A stretch of DNA of 45,012 nt from a virus. Numbering within the stretch: the first letter of the stretch is position 1; each line of letters begins with the position of its first letter. The position numbers and the translations under genes were made by a program. The notes under the pieces are model-generated. The model was not told where the DNA came from. It searched no databases and saw nothing but the letters and a program-made list of their open reading frames with translations. This document shows, piece by piece, positions 7,198-14,700 of this stretch. The stretch spans positions 1-45,012 of IMG/VR virus record IMGVR_UViG_3300045256_000806; one strand, written 5' to 3'.

Positions 7198-7727
7198 TGC
7201 CGCTCCTCCCCCAGCCGCGGCCGCGGGACCTGGCCGCCCTCCTGAACGGCCTCGCCGACGGCGCCGGCGCCGGCGAGCTGACCGACATCCGCGCCCACGA
7301 GGCGATGGGCTGGGAGGTGCGGGGCCGCCTTCACGGTTCCCCGCTGGTCCGGAACCCCGTGCTGGGCGCGTGGCAGCCCATGCCGCGCGTCTCGCGGTCG
7401 GTCGATGCGGCCGCCGCCTTCCGCCCGTGGGGCTGGCGCTGGCGCGCCGGCGAGCGAGAGGACGGCAGCGGGTTCGGGTGGGTGTCCGCCCCCGGGCCGG
7501 CCGAGCCGGGCCTGCTGGTCCGCTACGCGGAGGCCAACGCCGCGACGCCGGCGCTCGCCCTGCTGCGCGCCGCGCTGTCGGCGCAGCTCCTCCTCGTCGC
7601 CGAGGCCCGGCCGCCGGCGGCCACGCGATGCCTGTGCGGCTGGGACGGCCCCGACGCGGCGCTGCTGCCCGGCGGCGGCTGCCCGGACTGCCGCCGGCGG
7701 CTTCCCGCGCTGGAGCACGCGGCATGA
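7197..7727 (+). CDS. Hypothetical protein with C-terminal zinc ribbon
   Basis: A 176-residue protein that starts on the last base of the previous stop. The C-terminus has C-L-C-G-W (about 142-146) and C-P-D-C-R (about 161-165), a four-cysteine zinc ribbon. The middle contains several Trp (A-F-R-P-W-G-W-R-W-R). I recognise no enzyme motif. The early location suggests a DNA or regulatory role. Confidence 0.75.
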   Translation: MPLLPQPRPRDLAALLNGLADGAGAGELTDIRAHEAMGWEVRGRLHGSPLVRNPVLGAWQPMPRVSRSVDAAAAFRPWGWRWRAGEREDGSGFGWVSAPGPAEPGLLVRYAEANAATPALALLRAALSAQLLLVAEARPPAATRCLCGWDGPDAALLPGGGCPDCRRRLPALEHAA

Positions 7728-8173
7728 CCGAGACCCGTTGCGCCGATCCCTGGGCACGCAGGGAGATCGTCCGCCTGCGGCACCAGGTGGAGCTGCTGCA
7801 GGAGCTGCTCAGAGGCCGGAAGGCGCCGCGCGCCGACGCCTGCCTGATCATCGCCGACGTCGTGGGCAACCACCACGGCACGACCGGCGCCACGCTGATC
7901 GCGCGCGAGCGCAACCGGACCCTGCGCGAGCCGCGGCAGATCGCGATGTACCTCTGCCGCAGGATCACGGGGGCGTCGTACCCGGCGCTCGCCCAGGTGT
8001 GGGGACGCGACCACACGACGATCAGGTCCGCGGTGGAGGACGTCGGCTCCGCCCGCGACGTCAACCGACCGCTCGCCGGCCGCCTCGCGCGGCTGGAGGC
8101 CGAATGCCGCGACGCCATCGGGGCGCGCCCTTCCTCCCCAACCCCCGTCGAAGGAGAGACGTCATGCGTGTGA
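7724..8173 (+). CDS. DnaA domain IV-like DNA-binding protein
   Basis: A 149-residue protein whose C-terminal half matches the DNA-binding domain IV of the replication initiator DnaA: R-E-P-R-Q-I-A-M-Y-L, S-Y-P-A-L-A-Q-V-W and the signature G-R-D-H-T-T-I-R-S-A. In DnaA this domain reads the 9-bp DnaA box. The AAA+ ATPase domain is missing; the N-terminal half is a helical stretch (about 14-30, leucine-rich) that could dimerise. It may occupy DnaA boxes to block host initiation or to regulate genes; both are inference. It overlaps its neighbours on both sides. Confidence 0.9.
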   Translation: MTETRCADPWARREIVRLRHQVELLQELLRGRKAPRADACLIIADVVGNHHGTTGATLIARERNRTLREPRQIAMYLCRRITGASYPALAQVWGRDHTTIRSAVEDVGSARDVNRPLAGRLARLEAECRDAIGARPSSPTPVEGETSCV

Positions 8174-8679
8174 AGACGCCTGCGGCCCGCGTGCCGCAGA
8201 GCCGGGAGGAGGCCGACGCGCTGCTGGCGCGGCTCGGCGTCCTCGTCCGGGACCGCCAGGTGGTGCAGGCCGCGCACGACGAGGCCGTCGCGGCCGCCAA
8301 GGCGAAGGCGGAGCGCGAGGCCGCGCCGATCGACGCCGAGATCGCGGAGGCGACCCGGCTGATCCAGGCCTGGGCGGAGGCGAACCGGAGCGAGCTGACC
8401 AAGGGCGGCCGCACCAAGACCGTGAAGATGCCGGCCGGGGTGCTCTGCTGGCGCGCCGGCCGGGCGCGGCTGGTGGTCCGGGACGAGCAGGGCGCCATCG
8501 ACCACCTCTTCAAGGCCGGCAAGACCAACTTCATCGCGACCAAGGTCAGCCTCGACAAGGCGGCGCTGCTGAAGGCGCCGGACGTGGTCGAGGACGTGCC
8601 CGGCATCGAGATCGCCCTCGACGACGAGCAGTTCGTGGCCGAGCCGGTGGCGCAGCCGCTGGCGGGGGCGGCGGCATGA
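8164..8679 (+). CDS. gam: Mu Gam-like host-nuclease inhibitor
   Basis: A 171-residue member of the Mu Gam family, which binds double-stranded DNA ends like Ku and shields them from RecBCD-type nucleases. The N-terminal long helix (about 10-75) is rich in Ala and Glu, followed by T-K-T-V-K-M-P-A-G-V-L-C-W-R and a C-terminal region with F-I-A-T-K-V-S-L-D-K, both typical of the family. It starts 10 bases inside the previous gene, with GGAGAG upstream. Length is near that of Mu Gam (174). Confidence 0.93.
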   Translation: MRVKTPAARVPQSREEADALLARLGVLVRDRQVVQAAHDEAVAAAKAKAEREAAPIDAEIAEATRLIQAWAEANRSELTKGGRTKTVKMPAGVLCWRAGRARLVVRDEQGAIDHLFKAGKTNFIATKVSLDKAALLKAPDVVEDVPGIEIALDDEQFVAEPVAQPLAGAAA

Positions 8680-8882
8680 CGTCGTTTCTGTTGGCATGTG
8701 CCAGCGCCGGAGTGTTCCTCGGCTTCTTCCTGTGGGGCATGGCCAGCGCCGGCGCGCACTGGCTGTCGGAGGACACGCCGGGCCGCGTCACTCCCGCCGA
8801 CATGCGCGGGCTCGCGGCGCTGGTGATCGGGCTGAGCACGGCCTTGGCGATCTTCGCTCTCGTCTGGCGGTGGCTGCCGTGA
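8676..8882 (+). CDS. Small membrane protein, two TM segments
   Basis: A 68-residue protein with hydrophobic stretches at about 3-25 and 45-65, separated by a charged loop (S-E-D-T-P-G-R). It overlaps gam by ATGA and the next frame by GTGA. It could be an inner-membrane early protein, for example superinfection exclusion; nothing in the sequence decides this. Confidence 0.75.
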   Translation: MTSFLLACASAGVFLGFFLWGMASAGAHWLSEDTPGRVTPADMRGLAALVIGLSTALAIFALVWRWLP

Positions 8883-9019
8883 GCGCCCGCCGCCCCCGTT
8901 GGCTGCGCCGCAGGCGCCGCCGCCAGCAGCTCCGCCGCGTGCGGCGGCTGCTCGGCCTCGCCGCCACCCCCATCCCCCTTTCCGCGCTCGCGCGGATGGA
9001 TCCCGAGGTCTTGGCATGA
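8879..9019 (+). CDS. Arginine-rich mini-protein (46 residues)
   Basis: A GTG-started frame overlapping the previous stop (GTGA) and the next start (ATGA). The first half has about 17 Arg, including a run of six after W-L-R, then a short hydrophobic stretch. Such a basic peptide would bind nucleic acid if made. Coupling on both sides supports it, but the high GC content can produce Arg-rich frames by chance. Confidence 0.5.
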   Translation: MSARRPRWLRRRRRRQQLRRVRRLLGLAATPIPLSALARMDPEVLA

Positions 9020-9345
9020 CCACGATCACCGACGCCGCGGAGCGCGGCGGGATCTTCCAGCTGCACCTGCCCCGCGCAGGCGGTGCCGCGACGTACGAGC
9101 CGGAGGCCATGCCCGGTCTGCAGGCCGTCGCGAGCCCCGAACAGTTGGCCGCGCTACTGCGGAACGAGGGCCGCCGCGGGGCCGAAGCGCTCGCCGGGCA
9201 TGCAGGGCTTCTGATGTCGCCGCCGCCATCGGTCCGCGCCGTCATGACCCTCGGCGCCCTTCACCACGAGCGCGGGTACCGGCTGCCGGACGGGCGCGTC
9301 GCCCGCCTGGTGATGGCCGTCTCGATCGAGGGCGAAGGCCAATGA
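9016..9345 (+). CDS. Hypothetical early protein
   Basis: A 109-residue protein, overlapping its neighbours by ATGA on both sides. It is mixed alpha/beta in character, with G-L-L-M-S-P-P-P-S-V-R-A-V near 65-77 and a C-terminal beta-like stretch A-R-L-V-M-A-V-S-I-E. No family is recognised. Confidence 0.75.
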   Translation: MTTITDAAERGGIFQLHLPRAGGAATYEPEAMPGLQAVASPEQLAALLRNEGRRGAEALAGHAGLLMSPPPSVRAVMTLGALHHERGYRLPDGRVARLVMAVSIEGEGQ

Positions 9346-9521
9346 GGGCGCAGCTCGAGCGGCAGGCGGGCGAGCTGTGGACGGCCGCCCAGAACCCGGA
9401 GAACCGCAACAGCCCGTCCGCCCGCGAGCGGTGGGTGCGGTGGCTCGCCGGCGCGGCGGAGCACCTGGTGGAGCAGGAGGTCGCGCGGCGCCTCCGGGAA
9501 CGCGCGGGCGAGCCCGAATGA
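9342..9521 (+). CDS. Small helical early protein (59 residues)
   Basis: A short frame overlapping the previous stop and the next ATG. Its sequence is charged and helical (E-R-Q-A-G-E-L-W, R-W-V-R-W-L-A-G-A-A-E). No family is recognised. It is supported only by the gap-free translational coupling. Confidence 0.65.
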   Translation: MRAQLERQAGELWTAAQNPENRNSPSARERWVRWLAGAAEHLVEQEVARRLRERAGEPE

Positions 9522-10999
9522 ACCGGCGCGCGACGGATGCCCTCGCGGCCGCCATCCGGCGGGCCTGCGAGCCGGAGCTGGCGCTCCTGCGCGCGTGCCT
9601 GCTGAAGCAGGCGAACCCGCTCCTCGTCGTGAACGTGGACGCGCCGTTGACGCCGTCTCCGCCGGACGCGCCGCAGGATCCGCGCGCGAGGAAGGCCGCC
9701 GCGCAGCGGAAGTGGCGCGAGAAGAAGCGCGACGGCCGCCCGCCCTCCAAGGAATTCCCGCCGCCCGTGGATCCGGAGCGGCTGCGGAAGGCGCGCGAGA
9801 TCTACGCCGCCGGCGGCAGCAACCGCGACATCCGGCGCGAGACCGGCCTCGGGATGGGCACGATCATCCAGTACCGCCAGGCCGAGGGCTGGACCCGCGC
9901 CGAAGGGGCCACTCTGCCCACCAAGGGCCGCCGCCGGGCGGATCCGGCCGAGGTCGTGGCGGAGGCGCGCCGGCTGTACGAGGCCGAGTGGCTGGGCGTG
10001 AAGGCGATCGCCCAGCGCCTCGGCCTGTCGTCGGCCGGAAAGGTGGAGACGTGGCGCCTCACCGACGGGTGGCAGCGGCGGCCGAAGCCCAAGGCGGCGG
10101 AGGTGCCTCCGCCGGCGCCGCCCCCGAGTGAAATCATGGCCACGTCGGCGCCGAAGCCTGTGGATAGCGTGGGCGTTGCGGTTCCGGTCCAAAGCCGACC
10201 GGCCGGGGAGAGCGCCGATCGGCCGCTCCCGCAGCCGGCGGATCCGGAGCCGGGTCGCGCGGCACCGCCGGCCTTCGTGAGCCGAGCGCCGGCGCTGCGG
10301 CGGGTGGCGGACTACCTGTTCGACCAGCTTCGGGCGGACGGCATCGGGCAGGCGACGGCCGCCAACCGCGTCGCACGCCTTTCTGACGAGGAGCTGCTCG
10401 ACCAGGCCAACCACCGCCGCGCGCGGCGCCGCCTGCTGCTCTTTGCCGCCGACGGGACTCTGGTGCCACAGCCCGAGGACCAGGCGCCGGCGACCCCGGT
10501 CCGACACATCGCCCCGCGGGGCACAGGCGTCGCCCCTTCCGTCGTGTTCCCACGCCCTCGGACGTCGCAGCCGCTCGCGGACCTGCCGGCCGAGCAGGAG
10601 GCCATCCTCCGGGCGGGATGGGCGGACCCGAACAAGAGCCACCGCGACATCGCGAACGAAATCGGCCTTCGGCAGGACCAGGTGGCGCTGCATGCGAGGC
10701 GCCTCGATCTCGGAGCGAAGGCGCAGCGGCCCTCCGGCGCGACCGCGCACTTCCAGCGTGCCAGCGCGCCGCGCGAGGCTCCGCCGCCCGACGTCACGAT
10801 GCTCGAGCCCGTGCCGGCGACGCTCGACGCCGCGCAGGACTGGCTGATCGAGGACCTGGTGAGGGCCGACAAGGTCACCCAGGCCGAAGCCGAGGACCGG
10901 ACCGTCGCCATGCCCGCGAAGCGGCTGGTCGCGGAGGTGAACCGCCGCCGGATCGCGCTCGGCCTGTCGCCCTACTTCCTCACGGAACGCGCGGCGTGA
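9518..10999 (+). CDS. Large multi-HTH DNA-binding protein
   Basis: A 493-residue protein with at least three helix-turn-helix-like units: G-G-S-N-R-D-I-R-R-E-T-G-L (about 103-115), L-G-V-K-A-I-A-Q-R-L-G-L (about 160-171) and K-S-H-R-D-I-A-N-E-I-G-L (about 378-389). The first two each end in a G-W, like the GcrA/resolvase-type tandem repeats. Pro/Ala-rich linkers (about 190-260) separate the N- and C-terminal DNA-binding parts. A basic stretch W-R-E-K-K-R precedes the first unit. It could be a multi-site regulator or nucleoid-type protein in the middle of the early operon. Its stop overlaps gemA by GTGA. Confidence 0.8.
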   Translation: MNRRATDALAAAIRRACEPELALLRACLLKQANPLLVVNVDAPLTPSPPDAPQDPRARKAAAQRKWREKKRDGRPPSKEFPPPVDPERLRKAREIYAAGGSNRDIRRETGLGMGTIIQYRQAEGWTRAEGATLPTKGRRRADPAEVVAEARRLYEAEWLGVKAIAQRLGLSSAGKVETWRLTDGWQRRPKPKAAEVPPPAPPPSEIMATSAPKPVDSVGVAVPVQSRPAGESADRPLPQPADPEPGRAAPPAFVSRAPALRRVADYLFDQLRADGIGQATAANRVARLSDEELLDQANHRRARRRLLLFAADGTLVPQPEDQAPATPVRHIAPRGTGVAPSVVFPRPRTSQPLADLPAEQEAILRAGWADPNKSHRDIANEIGLRQDQVALHARRLDLGAKAQRPSGATAHFQRASAPREAPPPDVTMLEPVPATLDAAQDWLIEDLVRADKVTQAEAEDRTVAMPAKRLVAEVNRRRIALGLSPYFLTERAA

Positions 11000-11664
11000 G
11001 CCACGCCCTCATCCCCGCCATCCACGCCTGCCGCAAGCACGTCGCGGGCCTCGCCGAGGATGACGCCTGGCGCCCGTTCCTCGAGCGCGTGACGGGCAAG
11101 ACCAGCCTGCGCGCCTGCGACGGCCGCCAGCTCGGCAAGGTGCTCGACGAGCTGCACCGCCTCGGCGCCCCGAAGAGGCCCGGCGCCGGCGCGCGCGGCG
11201 CAACCTCCGACGACCGACCGCAGGCCCGCATGGCCCGGGGCCTGTGGATCGAGCTCGGCAAGGCCGGCGTGGTGCGAGACCCCTCCGAAGCGGGCTTGAA
11301 CCGCTTCTGCGAAACGGTCACCCGCAAGGCCGCGATGCGGTTCTGCACGCCGGCCGAGCTGAACAAGCTGGTCGAGGCCCTGAAGGGGTGGCGCGACCGC
11401 ACCGACGCCCAGGATCCCGTGGTGCGCATCGCCGAGGCCATGGAGGTGCACCCCACGGAGACGCGCGACCAGGCGCTGATCCGCCACCTCTGGGGCGCGC
11501 TGCGGGACGCGGGGGCGCTCCGGTACCAGGCCGGCCTCGACGCCTGGCTGCTTCCCCGCTTCGGGGTGTCGAACGCCGCAGCGCTCGACGAGGCGCAGGC
11601 CGAGGCCGCGGTGAAGCAGCTGGGCGAATGGCTGCGCGGGCACCTTCGGAGGCAGGGGACGTGA
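10996..11664 (+). CDS. gemA: GemA/gp16-like regulatory protein (DUF1018)
   Basis: A 222-residue protein. The N-terminus A-L-I-P-A-I-H-A-C-R-K-H, then F-L-E-R-V-T-G-K-T-S-L-R and L-G-K-V-L-D-E-L-H-R-L-G, is the GemA signature. In Mu, GemA modulates host gene expression and DNA topology through gyrase genes. Here the family domain is followed by a second, helical half (about 75-222) with W-G-A-L-R-D-A-G-A-L-R, also seen in longer homologues. It has a GTG start overlapping the previous stop. Confidence 0.88.
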   Translation: MSHALIPAIHACRKHVAGLAEDDAWRPFLERVTGKTSLRACDGRQLGKVLDELHRLGAPKRPGAGARGATSDDRPQARMARGLWIELGKAGVVRDPSEAGLNRFCETVTRKAAMRFCTPAELNKLVEALKGWRDRTDAQDPVVRIAEAMEVHPTETRDQALIRHLWGALRDAGALRYQAGLDAWLLPRFGVSNAAALDEAQAEAAVKQLGEWLRGHLRRQGT

Positions 11665-11909
11665 GCAACCAGGAAGCGCTGGACGACCTCCGTCGCCGTC
11701 TGATCGCGCTTTACCTCGACGCGATCCAGGCCCGCGGCATCCCGTGCCGGGAGGTCCTGCACGTCCTCGCTTGGACCACCGGGGAGATGGGCGCGATCGC
11801 CGCGGTCCCCGAGCGGGCCATGCAGGCGAAGCAGGAACTCCGCGGGAGCCTCGACGCCGGGTGGGACCACCGCGCGCTCGCGGACGCGCCCACGGCCGGC
11901 AGGGCGTGA
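11661..11909 (+). CDS. Hypothetical early protein
   Basis: An 82-residue GTG-started protein overlapping the gemA stop and ending one base before mor. It is helical (D-L-R-R-R-L-I-A-L-Y-L-D-A-I-Q-A-R-G) with no recognised motif. Confidence 0.7.
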   Translation: MSNQEALDDLRRRLIALYLDAIQARGIPCREVLHVLAWTTGEMGAIAAVPERAMQAKQELRGSLDAGWDHRALADAPTAGRA

Positions 11910-11910
11910 C

Positions 11911-12321
11911 ATGCCCCGCCACCCCTACCTCCACTTCCCCCTGTTCGACGTCGCGGAGCGGCACGGCATCGACGCCGCCCTCCTGCTCGCCGAGCGGTTC
12001 GGAGGGCTGGAGCTGGAGGTGCCCCAGACGGCCCGCCCCGGCCACTCCGTCGCCCAGGCGTGCGGCCTTGCCGTGTGGGAGACGCTCGTCGGCCTCGCCG
12101 ACGCGGGAAAGATCCGCAACCGCCGCGTCCACATCCCCATGGGACCGCGCCATCCCGACCGGCTTCGAGCGGCTTGGCGAGAGGGGGAGGTGCGGCGGCT
12201 GACCGACGGCGGCGGAAGCGAGCGCGTCATCGCGACGGAGCTGAGGATCTCCGCGCGCCGGGTGCGGCAGATCCGCGCACGCTTGCGCGAGCCGCGCCGG
12301 CAGGGCACGCTCGACGTGTAG
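11911..12321 (+). CDS. mor: Mor-type middle/late transcription activator
   Basis: A 136-residue protein at the end of the early operon. Residues about 40-80 match the Mor/C dimerisation region (A-Q-A-C-G-L-A-V, V-H-I-P-M-G), followed by a C-terminal HTH: G-S-E-R-V-I-A-T-E-L-R-I-S-A-R-R-V-R-Q-I-R (about 101-121). Mor of Mu binds a dyad upstream of the middle promoter and recruits RNA polymerase. Here the gene is followed, 12 bases after its stop, by one of two near-identical control blocks that fit a Mor target. No separate C gene is seen, so this protein may activate all late transcription. Confidence 0.88.
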   Translation: MPRHPYLHFPLFDVAERHGIDAALLLAERFGGLELEVPQTARPGHSVAQACGLAVWETLVGLADAGKIRNRRVHIPMGPRHPDRLRAAWREGEVRRLTDGGGSERVIATELRISARRVRQIRARLREPRRQGTLDV

Positions 12322-12332
12322 CTAGGGACCCC

Positions 12333-12380
12333 GGGAAACGCTTCCGGGGCGCAACCGCCAAACGACGCGGCCAAGTTGCC
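12333..12380 (+). promoter_or_regulatory. Candidate Mor-activated promoter before the lysis/packaging genes
   Basis: A 48-bp block that recurs before the head operon at 24951-24998, matching at 36 of 48 positions. The 5' part is 20/21 conserved and holds the dyad GGAAACGCTTCC (12334-12345); the 3' part GCGGCCAAGTTGCC (12367-12380) is 13/14 conserved, at identical spacing. CAAGTT (12372-12377) could be a weak -10 and would put transcription start at about 12384, next to the ATG at 12385. No strong Shine-Dalgarno is present, so the message may be leaderless. Confidence 0.7.
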
Positions 12381-12384
12381 GCCC

Positions 12385-12873
12385 ATGGCCGCCCCCCAAC
12401 GCCCGACCAGCCCTTCCGTTGCCCGCACGCCGCGCGGCATCCGGAACAACAACCCCGGCAACATCCGCTGGCAGAAGGGCGTCACCTGGCAAGGCCAGGC
12501 GAAGGATCGGACGGACAGCGAGTTCGTCGTCTTCGACACGCCGGAGTGGGGCATCCGGGCGCTGATCCGCGTGCTGCTGTCCTACAAGCGCCGAGGCGTG
12601 GTCACCCCCGCGGCCATCATCAACCGCTGGGCGCCGCCGAAGGGCCAGGCCCAGGACGGCCGCGCCTACACCCAGAACACCGGCGCCTACGTCCGGTCCA
12701 TCAGCGCGGCGCTCGGCGTCGGCGCGGACGCCGTGATCGACGTCGAGAGCGCTGACACGCTGCGCCTGCTGCTCCCGGCGATCATCCAGCACGAGAACGG
12801 CCAGCAGCCTTACGCCCCCGAGGTCCTCGAGCGGGCGATGGAACTGGCAAACATCGAGACCGGGAGGGCGTGA
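12385..12873 (+). CDS. Peptidoglycan hydrolase / virion lysin-like protein
   Basis: A 162-residue protein, first gene after the 12333 control block. Residues about 17-30 (R-G-I-R-N-N-N-P-G-N-I-R) are the hallmark of a widespread phage family, sometimes annotated structural protein P5, with a lysozyme-like fold. It also has E-W-G-I-R-A (about 53-58) and a later I-I-N-R-W-A-P (about 79-85). Placed just before a holin-like gene, it is the likely endolysin; it has no signal peptide, so it would need the holin to reach the wall. An upstream TTG at 12376 is in frame but the ATG is preferred. Confidence 0.85.
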   Translation: MAAPQRPTSPSVARTPRGIRNNNPGNIRWQKGVTWQGQAKDRTDSEFVVFDTPEWGIRALIRVLLSYKRRGVVTPAAIINRWAPPKGQAQDGRAYTQNTGAYVRSISAALGVGADAVIDVESADTLRLLLPAIIQHENGQQPYAPEVLERAMELANIETGRA

Positions 12874-12874
12874 G

Positions 12875-13246
12875 ATGACCTGGTGGCAGCCCCTGGCGTC
12901 GGCCGGGCTGGAGATCGTGGCGAGCCTCGTGCTCGCCCTCGGCGGGGCGGCGCTGCTGCGCCTCTACCGCTGGCTCGGGCTCAGCCAGGACGCGCAGGTC
13001 CGCGAGTACCTGGACGCCGCCCTCAAGAGGGCGGTGGACTTCGGCGTCGCCGAGGCGCGCCGGAAGTTCGGCCTGGCGGTCCTCGCGCCCGGCGGGGATG
13101 CCTACGTGCACGCCGTCGACGCCGCGGCCGCCTACGCCCGGCAGACCGTGCCGGACGCGCTCCGGCACTTCGGGATCGACGACGGCGGCTTGGTGGACCG
13201 GCTGCGGGCCCGCCTGCCGTCGCCCGCCGCCAGCCTCGCCGGCTGA
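12875..13246 (+). CDS. Holin-like protein (Holin_LLH type)
   Basis: A 123-residue protein with one N-terminal membrane helix (about 10-30: L-E-I-V-A-S-L-V-L-A-L-G-G-A-A-L-L) followed by a long, soluble helical domain. This matches the superfamily 6 (LLH) holins, which have a single N-terminal TM and a C-terminal domain similar to Y-L-D-A-A-L-K-R-A-V. It starts two bases after the lysin stop. Together the two form the lysis cassette. Confidence 0.8.
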   Translation: MTWWQPLASAGLEIVASLVLALGGAALLRLYRWLGLSQDAQVREYLDAALKRAVDFGVAEARRKFGLAVLAPGGDAYVHAVDAAAAYARQTVPDALRHFGIDDGGLVDRLRARLPSPAASLAG

Positions 13247-13251
13247 CGGGC

Positions 13252-13626
13252 ATGGAGGGGCTTTGGGGGGAGCTCCTGCGCGCGCAGGGCCTCGTGGTCT
13301 TCCTGCTGGGGCTCATCGTGAGCGCCGCGGGCTTCGCCGTCTCCGCGAAGGTCAAGGACATGGTCTCGAACAAGGCCGCGACCTCCCAGGTCCAGGCCAT
13401 GGAGGGGCGGCTCGACCAGGTCGAGGACCGCCTCGTCCGGATCGAGAGCGCGCTCCAGCACCTGCCCGGCGCCGACGATCTCACACGGCTCGAAGTGGCG
13501 GTGGAGCGGCTGAGCGGGGCGCTGAACACGGTGGCCGCCAAGACGGACGGCGTGCTGCAGATGCTCGACGCCCAGGGCCGGCGCGTCGAGCTGATCGACG
13601 AGCACCTGAAGAGGGCGGCCGCGTGA
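13252..13626 (+). CDS. DUF2730 family phage protein (gp25-like)
   Basis: A 124-residue protein with an N-terminal membrane helix (about 11-30) and a coiled-coil body (about 45-120: Q-V-Q-A-M-E-G-R-L-D-Q-V-E-D-R-L). The layout and position just before the gp26 and gp27 homologues match DUF2730 of Mu-like phages. Its function is unknown; a TM plus periplasmic coiled coil would also fit an inner-membrane spanin. Confidence 0.82.
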   Translation: MEGLWGELLRAQGLVVFLLGLIVSAAGFAVSAKVKDMVSNKAATSQVQAMEGRLDQVEDRLVRIESALQHLPGADDLTRLEVAVERLSGALNTVAAKTDGVLQMLDAQGRRVELIDEHLKRAAA

Positions 13627-13916
13627 GCTACAACACCCTCCTCGCCGAGGACCGGCGGCTGTCGATCCTGCTGCTGATGAAGGACGCGCCGGGCGGCACG
13701 ACCAACGAGGCGCTGCTCCACCAGGCGCTGCCGATCTACGGCCACTCGCCCTCCCTCGACACCGTGCGCTCGGACCTCGGCTGGCTGGCCGAGCAGGGCC
13801 TGGTCGAGACGAAGGAGCCCGGCGGGCTGCTGATCGCCACCATCACCGCCCGCGGGGACGACGCGGCGAACGGCCGCGCCGCCGTGCCCGGGGTGAAGAA
13901 GCCCGTCCGGAGGTAG
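13623..13916 (+). CDS. gp26-like winged-helix protein (VpaChn25_0724 family)
   Basis: A 97-residue GTG-started protein overlapping the previous stop. R-R-L-S-I-L-L-L-M (about 11-19), N-E-A-L-L-H-Q-A-L and V-R-S-D-L-G-W-L-A-E-Q-G-L-V form a winged helix as in the Mu gp26 family. It lies next to the small terminase, so a packaging or late-regulation role is likely. Confidence 0.85.
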   Translation: MSYNTLLAEDRRLSILLLMKDAPGGTTNEALLHQALPIYGHSPSLDTVRSDLGWLAEQGLVETKEPGGLLIATITARGDDAANGRAAVPGVKKPVRR

Positions 13917-13918
13917 GG

Positions 13919-14467
13919 GTGCCGCAGCCCTCCTCCATCGAGCTGCTGCCCCTGCCGCTTCGGCAGGCGGTCGAGAAGGCGATCCGGGAAGGGCGCCTGC
14001 CGGACGGCAACGCCGCTACGATCGACGCCCTCGTCTCGATGGTGGGGGCGCACGGCCACCAGGTCAGCCGCTCCGCCATGGGGCGCCACCGCAAGACGGT
14101 GGCGGAGGAGATCGAGGACTTCCGGCAGCAGCAGCAGCTCGCGAAGCTGTGGATGGACCAGGCGCGCGAGAACCCGGACGGCGACGTCGGCCAGGTCGTG
14201 GGCGAGTTGCTCAAGATCATCGCCATGGGGACGGCGCGCGAGCTGCGCCAGGCGGAGGAGCCTGCGGACCCGAAGCAGATCCGCACCCTGGCGGCCGCCA
14301 TCAAGGATCTCGCCATGGGCGACCGGCACCGCACCAAGCTGCGCGCCGAGCTGCTGGCCGAGACCCGGAAGAAGCTCGACGAGGTGGCCAAGGACGTGAA
14401 GGGCCAGCCCCAGCTCGAGGAGATGCTGCGCCGCATCCGGCGCGACGTGTACGGCCTGGAGGACTGA
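13919..14467 (+). CDS. DUF3486 family protein, putative small terminase (gp27-like)
   Basis: A 182-residue protein. The N-terminus S-S-I-E-L-L-P-L-P-L-R-Q-A-V and S-R-S-A-M-G-R-H-R-K (about 43-52) form the DNA-binding part of the DUF3486 family, followed by long helices. In Mu this gene lies just before the large terminase and is the likely small terminase that picks the phage left end for packaging. It has a GTG start with AGGTAGGG upstream. Confidence 0.88.
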   Translation: MPQPSSIELLPLPLRQAVEKAIREGRLPDGNAATIDALVSMVGAHGHQVSRSAMGRHRKTVAEEIEDFRQQQQLAKLWMDQARENPDGDVGQVVGELLKIIAMGTARELRQAEEPADPKQIRTLAAAIKDLAMGDRHRTKLRAELLAETRKKLDEVAKDVKGQPQLEEMLRRIRRDVYGLED

Positions 14468-14470
14468 GGC

Positions 14471-14695
14471 GTGGACAACCAGCACCGCAGGATCAGCGGC
14501 TACCGCGAGCTGACCGAGGCGGAGATCGCCGCCATGAACGAGGCGAAGGCCATGGGCAACGCCATCGGCGGGCTGCTCGACCGCATGAAGGAGCTGCCCG
14601 GGGTGGACCAGCGTGCGCTGGCGATCGCCAGGACGGAGCTGCAGACGGGCATCATGTGGGCGGTCCGCGCCGTCGCTCGCCCCGACGGCTTCTAG
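14471..14695 (+). CDS. acb2: Acb2/Tad1-family anti-CBASS candidate
   Basis: A 74-residue GTG-started protein between small and large terminase. The start (M-D-N-Q-H-R-R-I-S-G-Y-R-E-L) and end (L-Q-T-G-I-M-W-A-V-R-A-V-A-R-P-D-G-F) match the Acb2 family, whose hexamers soak up the cyclic oligonucleotide signals of CBASS immunity. As I recall, Y11 and K26 line the nucleotide pocket of Acb2 from the transposable phage PaMx33; both residues occur here at the same numbers. The middle is about 20 residues shorter than in PaMx33. Function is inferred from similarity; some family members may bind other signals. Confidence 0.85.
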   Translation: MDNQHRRISGYRELTEAEIAAMNEAKAMGNAIGGLLDRMKELPGVDQRALAIARTELQTGIMWAVRAVARPDGF

Positions 14696-14700
14696 CCTCC

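Noticed and set aside
10159-10167. Near-consensus DnaA box TGTGGATAG
   Set aside because: Single copy inside a coding region with one mismatch; no cluster or AT-rich unwinding element.
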